NCBI RefSeq assembly: GCF_002338065.1
Contig: NZ_DDHJ01000023.1
Span: 1-64,000, forward strand
Reading direction: 5' to 3'
Origin: Pseudomonas sp. UBA1879
GTDB lineage: Bacteria > Pseudomonadota > Gammaproteobacteria > Pseudomonadales > Pseudomonadaceae
Length of the DNA stretch: 64,000 nucleotides
The notes under the pieces are model-generated. The model was given only the letters and a program-made list of their open reading frames with translations, did no database searches and was not told where the DNA came from. The first letter of the stretch is position 1. Each line of letters opens with the position of its first letter. Shown here in pieces: positions 1 to 7,868 of this stretch. The position numbers and the translations under genes were made by a program.

Positions 1-450
1 CTCCAACATGGCGTTACGAGTCGCCTCTGGAATTTCAATGAAAGCCTCGTAAGTTTGCGGCTCTGCCAGAGACTGCCAACGCACATAAATCAAACGAGGC
101 ACATCGGCGCGCCAGACGTGTTTCCCTGCCCCACTGCCAGGTCGCTTCGGCCACCCTGTTGGGTTACCCCTGAGATTCGGTGGGGTCTGGATAGCTGCCA
201 CGCCACTCATGGCGCGTCCAAATACCCGGCCTTTGACATCGAGTACATTGGCGGTCTCGATCCAGACCTCCATGTAATTGGGCGCCAGAAAACCCAGACG
301 CCATGCGTCATACGGCAGCTCTGCACCATAGTCATTAACGTGGGTGCACCCGCAGAGAATAAAGCCAAGTGCGCATACCAAAAGCGTATTGAGCTTATTG
401 ATTGCCGTGGGCAAGCCGCTGGCTGGCGATAGCTCGTTACCAGGAGTCAT
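1..450 (-). CDS. DUF2931-type lipoprotein, copy 1 (3' end beyond window)
   Basis: Fourth and last visible member of a tandem family, cut by the window edge after about 150 codons. The ATG at 450 lies inside the end of copy 2, giving a 14-nt overlap. It is followed by a hydrophobic stretch ending in a lipobox (L-C-G-C), so the protein should be a lipid-anchored periplasmic lipoprotein. At the position where copies 2 and 3 have an in-frame GTG, this copy has ACG, so the ATG is the only sensible start. The body is almost identical to copies 3 and 4. DUF2931 proteins are commonly found beside T6SS lipase effectors. An immunity role against the effector at 2501-4348 is inference. Confidence 0.8.
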   Translation of the reverse strand, partial: MTPGNELSPASGLPTAINKLNTLLVCALGFILCGCTHVNDYGAELPYDAWRLGFLAPNYMEVWIETANVLDVKGRVFGRAMSGVAAIQTPPNLRGNPTGWPKRPGSGAGKHVWRADVPRLIYVRWQSLAEPQTYEAFIEIPEATRNAMLE

Positions 451-1150
451 AGGGGATGCCGAACTTGTCGATGTATGCCCGCGACTCCGGCTCTAGCTCC
501 AATGCATATTGACCGTTAGTCCGTCCCAAATCTGGACCTTTCTCAACTATCCGGCCCTGCACGCGGCTGACTTCAATCGGATCAATGCAAACACCCATTA
601 GCCAGGTTTTGACCACTCCACCCGGAGCCAATCCCATGACCAGATTCTTCCTGTAATCATCGATCCATACCCGGCTGGTATCGCAATAGGTTCTCCCACC
701 CTCAAGCATTGAGCGTTGTATCGACTCAGGAATATCAATAAAAGCCTCGTAAGTTTGAGGCTCCGCGAGAGACTGCCAACGCACATAAATCAGACGAGGC
801 ACATCGGCGCGCCAGAGGTGTTTTCCCTTACCATCTCCCGGTCGTTTCGGCCACCCTCTTGGGTCACCCCTTAAATTGGGCGGAGTTTGAATAGCTGCCA
901 CGCCACTCATGGCGCGTCCGAATACCCGGCCTTTGACATCGAGCACATTGGAGGTCTCGATCCAGACCTCCATGTAGTTGGGCGCCAGAAAGCCCAGACG
1001 CCATGCGTCATACGGTAGCTCTGCACCATAGTCATTAACGTGGGTGCACCCACAGAGAATAAAGGCAAGTGCGCATCCCAAAAGCGCGTTGAGCTTATTG
1101 ATTGCCACGGGCAAGCCGCTGGCTGGCGATAGCTCGTTACCAGGAGTCAT
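437..1150 (-). CDS. DUF2931-type lipoprotein, copy 2 (divergent C-terminal third)
   Basis: About 237 residues from ATG 1150, which lies within the stop region of copy 3 (14-nt overlap). A GTG at 1108 would give about 223 residues and matches the start of copy 4. It has a lipoprotein signal with lipobox L-C-G-C before a mature part beginning T-H-V-N. The first two thirds match the other copies almost residue for residue. The segment after the conserved F-I-[DE]-I-P-E block, up to the D-P-I-E-V-S-R block, is clearly different (it contains R-S-M-L-E-G-G and G-V-C-I). The tail is again conserved. This mosaic suggests recombination or diversifying selection. Probable periplasmic immunity protein by context. 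Confidence 0.82.
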   Translation of the reverse strand: MTPGNELSPASGLPVAINKLNALLGCALAFILCGCTHVNDYGAELPYDAWRLGFLAPNYMEVWIETSNVLDVKGRVFGRAMSGVAAIQTPPNLRGDPRGWPKRPGDGKGKHLWRADVPRLIYVRWQSLAEPQTYEAFIDIPESIQRSMLEGGRTYCDTSRVWIDDYRKNLVMGLAPGGVVKTWLMGVCIDPIEVSRVQGRIVEKGPDLGRTNGQYALELEPESRAYIDKFGIPYDSW

Positions 1151-1853
1151 AGGGGATGCCGAACTTATCGATGTATGCCTGAGACTCCGGCTCAAGCTCC
1201 AGTGCATATCGACCGTTAGTCCGTCCCAGATCTGGACCTTTCTCAACTATCCGACCCTGCACGCGGCTGACTTCAATCGGATCCAGACACAATCCTCTGA
1301 TCCAGGTTTTCGCTATTCCGCCCGGCGCAAGGCCAATGACCAGAAGCTCGCGGTGGTCCGTGATCCATTCTTTCGTCCCCCTGCAATACGTATTCTGTTT
1401 GACCTCCAACATGGCGTTACGAGTCGCCTCTGGAATCTCAATGAAAGCCTCGTAAGTTTGCGGCTCTGCCAGGGACTGCCAACGCACATAAATCAAACGA
1501 GGCACATCGGCGCGCCAGACGTGTTTCCCTGCCCCACTGCCAGGTCGCTTCGGCCACCCTGTTGGGTTACCCCTGAGATTCGGTGGGGTCTGGATAGCTG
1601 CCACGCCACTCATGGCGCGTCCGAATACCCGGCCTTTGACATCGAGCACATTGGCGGTTTCGATCCAGACCTCCATGTAATTGGGCGCCAGAAAACCCAG
1701 ACGCCATGCGTCATACGGTAGCTCTGCACCATAGTCATTAACGCGGGTGCACCCGCAGAGAATAACGGCGAGTACAGATCCCAAAAGCGTATTGAGCTTA
1801 TTGATTGCCACGGGCAAGCCGCTGGCTGGCGATAGCTCGTTACCAGGAGTCAT
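1137..1853 (-). CDS. DUF2931-type lipoprotein, copy 3
   Basis: 238 residues from the ATG at 1853, which overlaps the end of copy 4 by 14 nt. A GTG at 1811 is an alternative start that would give 224 residues, the same length as copy 4. Signal peptide with lipobox L-C-G-C, then a mature domain of about 200 residues ending G-I-P-Y-D-S-W, an ending shared by copies 2-4. It is near-identical to copy 4 over most of its length, so the duplication is recent or kept uniform by gene conversion. Its stop overlaps the start of copy 2, so the array is probably translated by coupling. Likely an outer-membrane or periplasmic lipoprotein; immunity function is inferred from position. Confidence 0.83.
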   Translation of the reverse strand: MTPGNELSPASGLPVAINKLNTLLGSVLAVILCGCTRVNDYGAELPYDAWRLGFLAPNYMEVWIETANVLDVKGRVFGRAMSGVAAIQTPPNLRGNPTGWPKRPGSGAGKHVWRADVPRLIYVRWQSLAEPQTYEAFIEIPEATRNAMLEVKQNTYCRGTKEWITDHRELLVIGLAPGGIAKTWIRGLCLDPIEVSRVQGRIVEKGPDLGRTNGRYALELEPESQAYIDKFGIPYDSW

Positions 1854-2514
1854 AGGGGATGCCGAACTTGTCGATGTATGCCCGCGACTCCGGCTCTAGC
1901 TCCAATGCATATTGACCGTTAGTCCGTCCCAAATCTGGACCTTTCTCAACTATCCGGCCCTGCACGCGGCTGACTTCAATCGGATCCAGACACAATCCTC
2001 TGATCCAGGTTTTCGCTATTCCGCCCGGCGCAAGGCCAATGACCAGAAGCTCACGGTGGTCCGTGATCCATTCTTTCGTGCCCCTGCAATACGTGTTCTG
2101 TTTGATCTCCAACATGGCGTTACGAGTCGCCTCTGGAATCTCAATGAAAGCCTCGTAAGTTTGCGGCTCTGCCAGGGACTGCCAACGCACATAAATCAAA
2201 CGAGGCACATCGGCGCGCCAGACATACTTCCCCGCTCCATCCCCCGGTCGCTTGGGCCAACCTCTTGGGTTGCCTCTGAAATTCGGTGGGGTCTGGATAG
2301 CTGCCACGCCACTCATGGCGCGTCCGAATACCCGGCCTTTGACATCGAGCACATTGGCGGTTTCGATCCAGACCTCCATGTAATTGGGCGCCAGAAAACC
2401 CAGACGCCATGCGTCATACGGTAGCTCTGCACCATATTCATTAACGTGGGTGCACCCACAGAGAATAACGGCGAGTACAGATCCCAAAAGCGCGTTGAGC
2501 TTATTGATTGCCAT
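1840..2514 (-). CDS. DUF2931-type lipoprotein, copy 4 (next to the effector)
   Basis: 224 residues. I chose the ATG at 2514 because it gives a compact lipoprotein signal (M-A-I-N-K-L-N, hydrophobic core, lipobox L-C-G-C) and overlaps the stop of the effector gene by 14 nt. That is the same overlap length as between the lipoprotein copies. A further in-frame ATG at 2535 would only add residues in front of the signal. First gene of the array downstream of the PAAR-DUF2235 effector. The known logic of T6SS lipase effectors, which act in the periplasm and are neutralised by periplasmic lipoproteins, makes this the best candidate for the cognate immunity protein. Confidence 0.85.
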   Translation of the reverse strand: MAINKLNALLGSVLAVILCGCTHVNEYGAELPYDAWRLGFLAPNYMEVWIETANVLDVKGRVFGRAMSGVAAIQTPPNFRGNPRGWPKRPGDGAGKYVWRADVPRLIYVRWQSLAEPQTYEAFIEIPEATRNAMLEIKQNTYCRGTKEWITDHRELLVIGLAPGGIAKTWIRGLCLDPIEVSRVQGRIVEKGPDLGRTNGQYALELEPESRAYIDKFGIPYDSW

Positions 2515-4348
2515 GAATAATCCGTCGGTGATCATCAGCAGGCCGGTTGATGAACAGCGCTCTTATGTCCGTTCTGTGCCGGTCCTTCAACGCATTCCAA
2601 TTCGCGGAGAGGTGTATGTAACGGCGGAGTAGCAGAGCCTCCTCAGAAGTGGTCAAGTCTGGCGCAGCGGTCTGCCCGAGCGCGTACGCCTGCAGTTTCT
2701 CGGCGATCACCGTCAACTCGGCAGGCAGCGCCAATGGGGAGGTTTGCGGGATTTCTTTGAAGGGTGCGTTATGTCGTAATCCCAGCGCGCGCATAACCCT
2801 CAAGTAGACCTTCGACAAATCCCCCTGCACCTCACGCTCAAGTGTGCTCATGACATACACCCGCTTGTAGGCGGGCATCTGATGATCCCGTGTACGCGCT
2901 TCATCCTCCGACCAGATGTGCATCTGCGGTTCGATGCCTTGTTCGATCAAGCGCCTGACCAGGGGGCCGACACTTTGCTGAGACCGGGAAACGGCCAGCG
3001 CGCGGTCGTTGGGCGTGGCCTTGCGTTCGACGCTGCTAGTGGGTTTTGCCACCAGCAATCGTTCGCGCATGCGCGGCCGGTAGCCACCGCCGATATCCGA
3101 GTGCGCACCGGGCAGCACGATGTCGTTCTCGGTGCGGATGAGGGCAAAATTCAGACGATGTTCGTCTCGGGCCACCAGTTGCACGATGTGCCGTGCGCAG
3201 CCTGTGGGCAATCCGAGGTCGAGGCCGGCGTTGCGCGCATTGCCGGGGCTGAAGTCCAACTGCAAGGGCGTGACGATGGCGGGCACGGTGTCGAAAAGGC
3301 CAATGAAGTTCAGGTGGACATCATGCTGAATGCGCCAGCCGAATCCCTCGACGAGTAGGGATGCATCGGCGGGCCAGGCTTTGGCCAGCAGGCTGTTCGC
3401 GCCTTTTCGTATGTCGTTGGCGAAATGACGGGCAGCTGCAGCGCCACGGCTGAAGCCGAATACATCAACTTCAAAACGGCGAATAGTGACCGCAGGGTTG
3501 TTATCTGTGAAGACCTTCAGACGCTTCAGAATCAACGATGGACTCTGTTCAACCCGAGCCACAACCCCGTTTTTCCCCGTTCCGGTGCCTTGCCCCCACA
3601 AGTCGTCCGCTCCGCCACTGACAGTTCCGATCCCATCCAGATACACCTTCAGGGCCGCTTCATCAGCTTCCGGCTCGATCGAAATGGCTGAGTGGTCCTT
3701 ATACAAGTCATACAACCGCGCCACATTCGACGTGTCATTCCCATAACTGCTGTCCGGCGCACTTCCATCCAGGCCATAACCCTGTTCGAGACAGAACCGC
3801 TGAATGGCCTCGGACTCATGCTCCAGCCCGACATCCCGCGCCATGCAGCCTGCCACGGCGTCGCTGTTGGACTGGTTGTTGCCGGTACCGTCGAAGAATA
3901 CGCCGAGCCTTAAGGTAATCACCTGCTCCAGCTCGACCTCTTCCTCTTCCTCCTCGATGTCGTCAGCCAAAGGGGACTGGCGGTGTGGCGGCTGCGTCGA
4001 GTTCGGCCCGGTCGGCGGGACATACGTCGAGCGGTGGGCAGCGCCTGGGACCGAGGGAGATGCATCGCCGTTGAAGTCGTAGGTGGCGTCCAAGAACGAC
4101 GGCAACAGACGGGCCCTGCACAGGCACGGCACAATGCTATGAAGAGTCCCGGCCACTCGTCTGCCAAGGTCTTGCATGTGCGGGATGCCGCCGATGATGT
4201 TGAAGGTTTTACCGGTCGCCCCACAGGTCACCCGGTCCCCCTCGCGCGCCAGTGCAATGCCGCGGATGTTGAATCTTCCGTCGCCTTCGAGGACGACGCC
4301 GCCGCAGGTGGTTCGATCACCCGGACGAATGAAATGTCCTTTACTCAC
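2501..4348 (-). CDS. PAAR-domain T6SS phospholipase effector (DUF2235, Tle1-like)
   Basis: 615 residues from GTG 4348. Residues about 1-60 form a PAAR domain (G-H-F-I-R-P-G-D, C-G-G-V-V), which caps the T6SS spike. An acidic linker follows, then a DUF2235 alpha/beta-hydrolase: L-G-V-F-F-D-G-T-G-N-N, the nucleophile elbow G-F-S-R-G (Ser about 300), G-L-F-D-T-V (Asp about 353) and P-G-A-H-S-D-I-G-G-G-Y (His about 416). These are the expected catalytic residues of Tle1-type phospholipases, so the enzyme looks intact. The GTG start is supported by a 4-nt GTGA overlap with an upstream reading frame and by the fit to PAAR N-termini; the frame is open to 4435. The lipoprotein array follows directly. 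Likely injected into rival cells to cut membrane phospholipids. Confidence 0.9.
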   Translation of the reverse strand: MSKGHFIRPGDRTTCGGVVLEGDGRFNIRGIALAREGDRVTCGATGKTFNIIGGIPHMQDLGRRVAGTLHSIVPCLCRARLLPSFLDATYDFNGDASPSVPGAAHRSTYVPPTGPNSTQPPHRQSPLADDIEEEEEEVELEQVITLRLGVFFDGTGNNQSNSDAVAGCMARDVGLEHESEAIQRFCLEQGYGLDGSAPDSSYGNDTSNVARLYDLYKDHSAISIEPEADEAALKVYLDGIGTVSGGADDLWGQGTGTGKNGVVARVEQSPSLILKRLKVFTDNNPAVTIRRFEVDVFGFSRGAAAARHFANDIRKGANSLLAKAWPADASLLVEGFGWRIQHDVHLNFIGLFDTVPAIVTPLQLDFSPGNARNAGLDLGLPTGCARHIVQLVARDEHRLNFALIRTENDIVLPGAHSDIGGGYRPRMRERLLVAKPTSSVERKATPNDRALAVSRSQQSVGPLVRRLIEQGIEPQMHIWSEDEARTRDHQMPAYKRVYVMSTLEREVQGDLSKVYLRVMRALGLRHNAPFKEIPQTSPLALPAELTVIAEKLQAYALGQTAAPDLTTSEEALLLRRYIHLSANWNALKDRHRTDIRALFINRPADDHRRIIHGNQ

Positions 4349-4521
4349 CTGTTCCAGTCCTTTGAGGCCAATCGAAGGGGTTGACGCACCCGGTATACCG
4401 TCAGCGAACGGGGAACCTGTTCGATGAACGTGCACTGCTGCAGGTTGGGTAGAAGATCCTCAGCGAGCGGGACCTCATCCCGAACGATGAAACGGAGGCT
4501 GACGGTTTTGGTGTGGATGAT
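4345..4521 (-). pseudogene. Possible remnant of a gene upstream of the effector
   Basis: A 58-codon open frame that begins right after a TAG (4522-4524), has no good start codon, and ends in a TGA overlapping the effector GTG as GTGA. That operon-style junction, and a protein-like composition (for example S-L-R-F-I-V-R-D-E-V-P-L-A-E-D-L-L), suggest the 3' end of a decayed gene formerly cotranscribed with the effector. I do not recognise the family. T6SS effector operons often carry a VgrG or adaptor gene here, but no such motif is visible. Confidence 0.35.
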
Positions 4522-4902
4522 CTAACCGCCGTTTCTACCGTTTGGACGAGCATGATGGTGCGCGAGAGGAACGGCGTATGCCGGAACGTCCGACCGAGGA
4601 AGTCGGACGCGTGTGAAAATTGATTGGCCGTTTTCCTACAACAGCGGGCGACCGATAACGCCCGATCTGTGGGCAATGCGTCAGCACACGATACGCATTC
4701 CAAAGGTCATGCCACTCAGGCGGGTCAAAGCGCAAGGCGGAGAGTCAGGTAAGTCGGTGGTGATTGACACACCGCCCTGGCTGCGGAGGCGCCTCCAGCG
4801 TCTTCCACGAAATGTGCGTCGTACCGGGATTTATCTGGACGTGCGATCTGCTATGGGCCGGTTCCCATAAGGTTGGCGGGCTGTGGAAAACGACCGCCAC
4901 TT
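4522..4902. other. Intergenic stretch without a convincing gene
   Basis: About 380 bases between the effector operon and pbpC. It contains a perfect 8-bp inverted repeat at 4587-4609 (7-nt loop, no T-run). Short open frames exist on both strands (for example plus 4613-4870) but lack recognisable domains. It may hold degraded sequence belonging to the remnant at 4345-4521, and the effector promoter should lie here. Confidence 0.4.
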
Positions 4903-7353
4903 TTAATCCACCACGCTGAACTCCACCCGCGCCGTCTGCCCGCTTTCGTCGAGCACGCTCAGTTGGTAGCGGCCCAGTCGGTTGAAGGTGTGGGTGTAGC
5001 TGTCTTGGTTGGCGGTGTCGCCCATCGGCGCGCCGTCGATGAACCACCAACGACGCCCGGTGCCGCCCAGTGCCGACAGTTTCAGTCGCAATTGCTGCTG
5101 GCTGCCGGTGGGCAATCGGAGTTGATCGCCTTCGCGCACACCAACGATGGAGATTGGAGCGGCCAGGTTCAAGCCTTGCGGTGGGCAAGCAGGGTCGATG
5201 GCAGGTAAGCGGGCCTCGCGGCGTTCGCTTTTCGGCAACCACGGTTCCAGCGGGGCGGGCCACAGCGCGATGTTGCGGGGTTGCGCTTGCGGGCAACCGG
5301 CGCCGACCCGCAGCCCCTTGTCATTGACCCAGACCGTTTCCAACAGCCCCAATCCCAACGGCTGCTCGGTGGCCTGCAGGGTCGGCGGGGTGGTGCCGTC
5401 GAGTGTCCAGGCGAAGCGCTGACGCCGACAATTGGGGTCGGTCTTGCTCAGGGTTTGGCCCAGCGGCCAGCAGATCGCGGCCACGCCAACACTGAGCGGC
5501 ACGGCTTGCACAGGCGGCAGGATGTTGCGCTGGGCATCGCGATTCACCAACAGATCATGCACCTGCAACATCAGCGGCGCCGCCGAGGCCAGACCGAACT
5601 GCCCCGGCACCGGCGTACCGTCAGGCCTGCCGATCCAGACGCCGATGAGGAACCGCGGCCCGACGCCAATCGACCACGCATCACGGAAGCCATAGCTGGT
5701 GCCCGTTTTCCACGCTAGCTGAGGGCGCTGCACCAGCTCGGCGTGGGGGTCCAGATCGGGCCGCGACTGGCCGCTGAGAATTCGCCGAATGATCCAGGCC
5801 GCACCGCGCGACATCATCGGTCGGTCACGCAGCCGATCGTCCGGTTGCAGGCGGATGTCCGCGCTACGACCTCCTCGCGCGAAGGCGCTGTAGCCGCCCA
5901 CCAGATCCTCCAGCCGACTGCCCGCGCCACCGAGGATCAACGCCAGGTTCGGTTCAGCCAGCGGCGGCAGGGTCAGCGGCACCCCGCCGTTGCGCAACTC
6001 GGCGGCGAAGCGTTTCGGGCCGTACGCCTCCAACAGTTGCACGGCGGGCAGATTGAGCGACATCGACAACGCCGAACTGGCCGCCACGGCGCCGTTGAAA
6101 CCAGAGGAAAAATTCCCCGGCCGGTAGTCGCCATAGCGTCGCGGCACGTCTTGCAGCAACGACTCAGAGTGGATCAGCCCGGCGTCCATCGCCTTGCCAT
6201 AGAGAAAGGGTTTCAGCGTCGAGCCGGGGGAACGTAGCGCAGTGACCATATCAACGTGCCCGAAGCGTTTGTCATCGCCAATGTCCACCGAACCAACATA
6301 GGCGCGCACGGCCATGTTCTCGGCCTCGACCACCAGAATCGCCGCCGATGTGCGCTCCGGCAAACGCGCACGCCAGCCCATCAGCAGGTCTTCGAGACGC
6401 CTCTGCAACCCGGCATCCAGCGTGGTGCGAATCAGCGGCGGGCTGTTCGGTCGGTTCAAACGCCTCGCCAGCAGCGGCGCAAGGCTGGGCTCTTGACGTG
6501 GGGCGAGGACCAGCGGTTCTTCCAAGGCTTCATCGACTGACTGCTGCGGCCATTGGCCGAACTCGGCGAGGCGCCTCAGGACCTTGTCGCGAGCCGCTTG
6601 CGCACGGTGAGGATGACGATCGGGACGCAGGCGGCTCGGCGCCTGCGGCAACACAGCCAACAGCGCGGCATCGGCACGGGTCAGTTGCTGCGGCGACTTG
6701 CCGAGGTACGCCCAACTGGCCGCCGCGACCCCTTGCAACGTGCCACCAAAGGGCGCGCGATTGAGGTACAAGCCGAGGATTTCTTGCTTTGACAGATGCC
6801 ATTCCAGCTGCAGCGTTCGCCATAACTGACGCAGCTTGCCGGGCAAGGTTCGGGCGTGAGGGTCGAGCAAACGCGCCACCTGCATCGACAGCGTGCTGCC
6901 TCCCGAGACGACGCGACCGCCGCTGAGGTTCTGCCACGTCGCCCGCACCAGCGCCATGGGGTTCACGCCGGGGTGCTGATAAAACCAGCGATCCTCATAC
7001 GTCAACAGCGCTTCGAGGTAATAGGGCGAGACCTGATCCACGGTGACCGGGTAGCGCCACACGCCATTGGCATCGGCGAAGCGCCACAGTGGCGTGCCGT
7101 CTTCGGCCAGCACCACGCGGGCGAGGTCGTCTTTGGGCAGGGGCAACGGCCAGATGCGATCAGCAAGCCAGAGCAACACAATGAGCACGATCAGGCTAAA
7201 CAACAGCCCTCGGACTATGCACACAACCTGTGGGAGCGAGCTTGCGCGCGAAAGCGTCGTATCCTTCGCCTCAAACGTCACTGGAGCACCCAATCGCGAG
7301 CAAGCTCGCTCCCACAGGGTTTTGCGGCGCTCTGGAGGATTTCCGCGCGTCAT
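4903..7353 (-). CDS. pbpC: Penicillin-binding protein 1C
   Basis: 816 residues from ATG 7353. A membrane anchor lies at about residues 48-64. The glycosyltransferase domain follows (catalytic Glu about 120 in E-D-R-W-F-Y-Q-H-P-G; G-G-S-T-L-S-M-Q about 151-158). The transpeptidase has S378-T-L-K381, S432-L-N434 and K548-T-G550. A C-terminal beta domain typical of PBP1C completes it. It polymerises and crosslinks peptidoglycan in the periplasm. The start is in doubt because codons from about 13 to 42 are read from a REPIN. A GTG at 7224 would skip the repeat and begin just before the membrane anchor, though its Shine-Dalgarno spacing is poor. The alpha-2-macroglobulin gene nearby on the same strand is its usual partner. 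Confidence 0.95.
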   Translation of the reverse strand: MTRGNPPERRKTLWERACSRLGAPVTFEAKDTTLSRASSLPQVVCIVRGLLFSLIVLIVLLWLADRIWPLPLPKDDLARVVLAEDGTPLWRFADANGVWRYPVTVDQVSPYYLEALLTYEDRWFYQHPGVNPMALVRATWQNLSGGRVVSGGSTLSMQVARLLDPHARTLPGKLRQLWRTLQLEWHLSKQEILGLYLNRAPFGGTLQGVAAASWAYLGKSPQQLTRADAALLAVLPQAPSRLRPDRHPHRAQAARDKVLRRLAEFGQWPQQSVDEALEEPLVLAPRQEPSLAPLLARRLNRPNSPPLIRTTLDAGLQRRLEDLLMGWRARLPERTSAAILVVEAENMAVRAYVGSVDIGDDKRFGHVDMVTALRSPGSTLKPFLYGKAMDAGLIHSESLLQDVPRRYGDYRPGNFSSGFNGAVAASSALSMSLNLPAVQLLEAYGPKRFAAELRNGGVPLTLPPLAEPNLALILGGAGSRLEDLVGGYSAFARGGRSADIRLQPDDRLRDRPMMSRGAAWIIRRILSGQSRPDLDPHAELVQRPQLAWKTGTSYGFRDAWSIGVGPRFLIGVWIGRPDGTPVPGQFGLASAAPLMLQVHDLLVNRDAQRNILPPVQAVPLSVGVAAICWPLGQTLSKTDPNCRRQRFAWTLDGTTPPTLQATEQPLGLGLLETVWVNDKGLRVGAGCPQAQPRNIALWPAPLEPWLPKSERREARLPAIDPACPPQGLNLAAPISIVGVREGDQLRLPTGSQQQLRLKLSALGGTGRRWWFIDGAPMGDTANQDSYTHTFNRLGRYQLSVLDESGQTARVEFSVVD
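7228..7318. repeat. REPIN inside the 5' end of pbpC
   Basis: Two inverted REP copies, 7228-7250 and 7293-7318, each carrying the core G-G-G-A-G-C-G-A-G-C-T-T-G in opposite orientation around about 40 bp. The same core recurs at 12944-13032. It overlaps the first codons of pbpC as read from ATG 7353. Confidence 0.8.
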
Positions 7354-7451
7354 GCCATAGAGCCTTTATGCTTCAGGGAACTCACCCTGCCAATCGACAG
7401 CCAAAGCGAACACTCCCTTATCCGTTTCATCCTCTTCATCAGGAAGCAGAC

Positions 7452-7745
7452 ATGCAGGTAGAAAGCGTTTTCGAATGGCTGGGCCAGGTCATCGGGGCGG
7501 TGATCCGCTTCGTCGTCGACGGGTTGAGTTGGCTGTTCAACATGTTCACTCATGCCGGTGGCAATTTCGTCGACGGATTGTCGCGCACGCTGGGGATGGA
7601 CACTTCATTGATCAGCATCGTCGCCCTGATCATCGGCCTGATGCTGCTGTATTCGGCGATCCGCGCCTTCATGCGCGCCTCGATCATCATGGGCATCATC
7701 TGGCTGTTTCTGGGGTTGTGGTTGTTGAGCTGGATTATTCATTGA
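7452..7745 (+). CDS. Small inner-membrane protein of unknown function
   Basis: 97 residues from ATG 7452, chosen because AGGAAG sits at 7441-7446. The frame is open further upstream, but through the REPIN. The N-terminal half is amphipathic (V-E-S-V-F-E-W-L...). Two transmembrane segments follow at about 52-70 and 73-95, ending W-I-I-H. I recall similar small proteins beside pbpC in other Pseudomonas, but no function. It is divergent from pbpC and points towards the alpha-2-macroglobulin gene, so it sits alone in its own transcription unit. Confidence 0.75.
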   Translation: MQVESVFEWLGQVIGAVIRFVVDGLSWLFNMFTHAGGNFVDGLSRTLGMDTSLISIVALIIGLMLLYSAIRAFMRASIIMGIIWLFLGLWLLSWIIH

Positions 7746-7768
7746 GCCAGCGTCGCCGCCAGCGCCAT

Positions 7769-7855
7769 GTGGGAGCCGCCTGGGTGGCGAATGCGTCGGG
7801 GCAGTGCCGATGATATCGACTGACACTGCACTTTCGCCCCCAAGGCGGCTCACAC
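7769..7855. repeat. REPIN between the small membrane protein and the macroglobulin gene
   Basis: Two inverted arms (7769-7793 and about 7831-7854) with the core G-T-G-G-G-A-G-C-C-G-C-C and its complement around a central spacer. A variant of the REP class found at 29292-29578. It lies between the convergent 3' ends of two genes, where such elements are usually tolerated and may act as transcription ends. Confidence 0.65.
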
Positions 7856-7868
7856 AATCAATGTCCCC

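Noticed and set aside
4613..4870. Plus-strand open frame of 85 codons before pbpC
   Set aside because: GTG start without a ribosome site, no recognisable domain, and overlapped by equally weak frames on the other strand.
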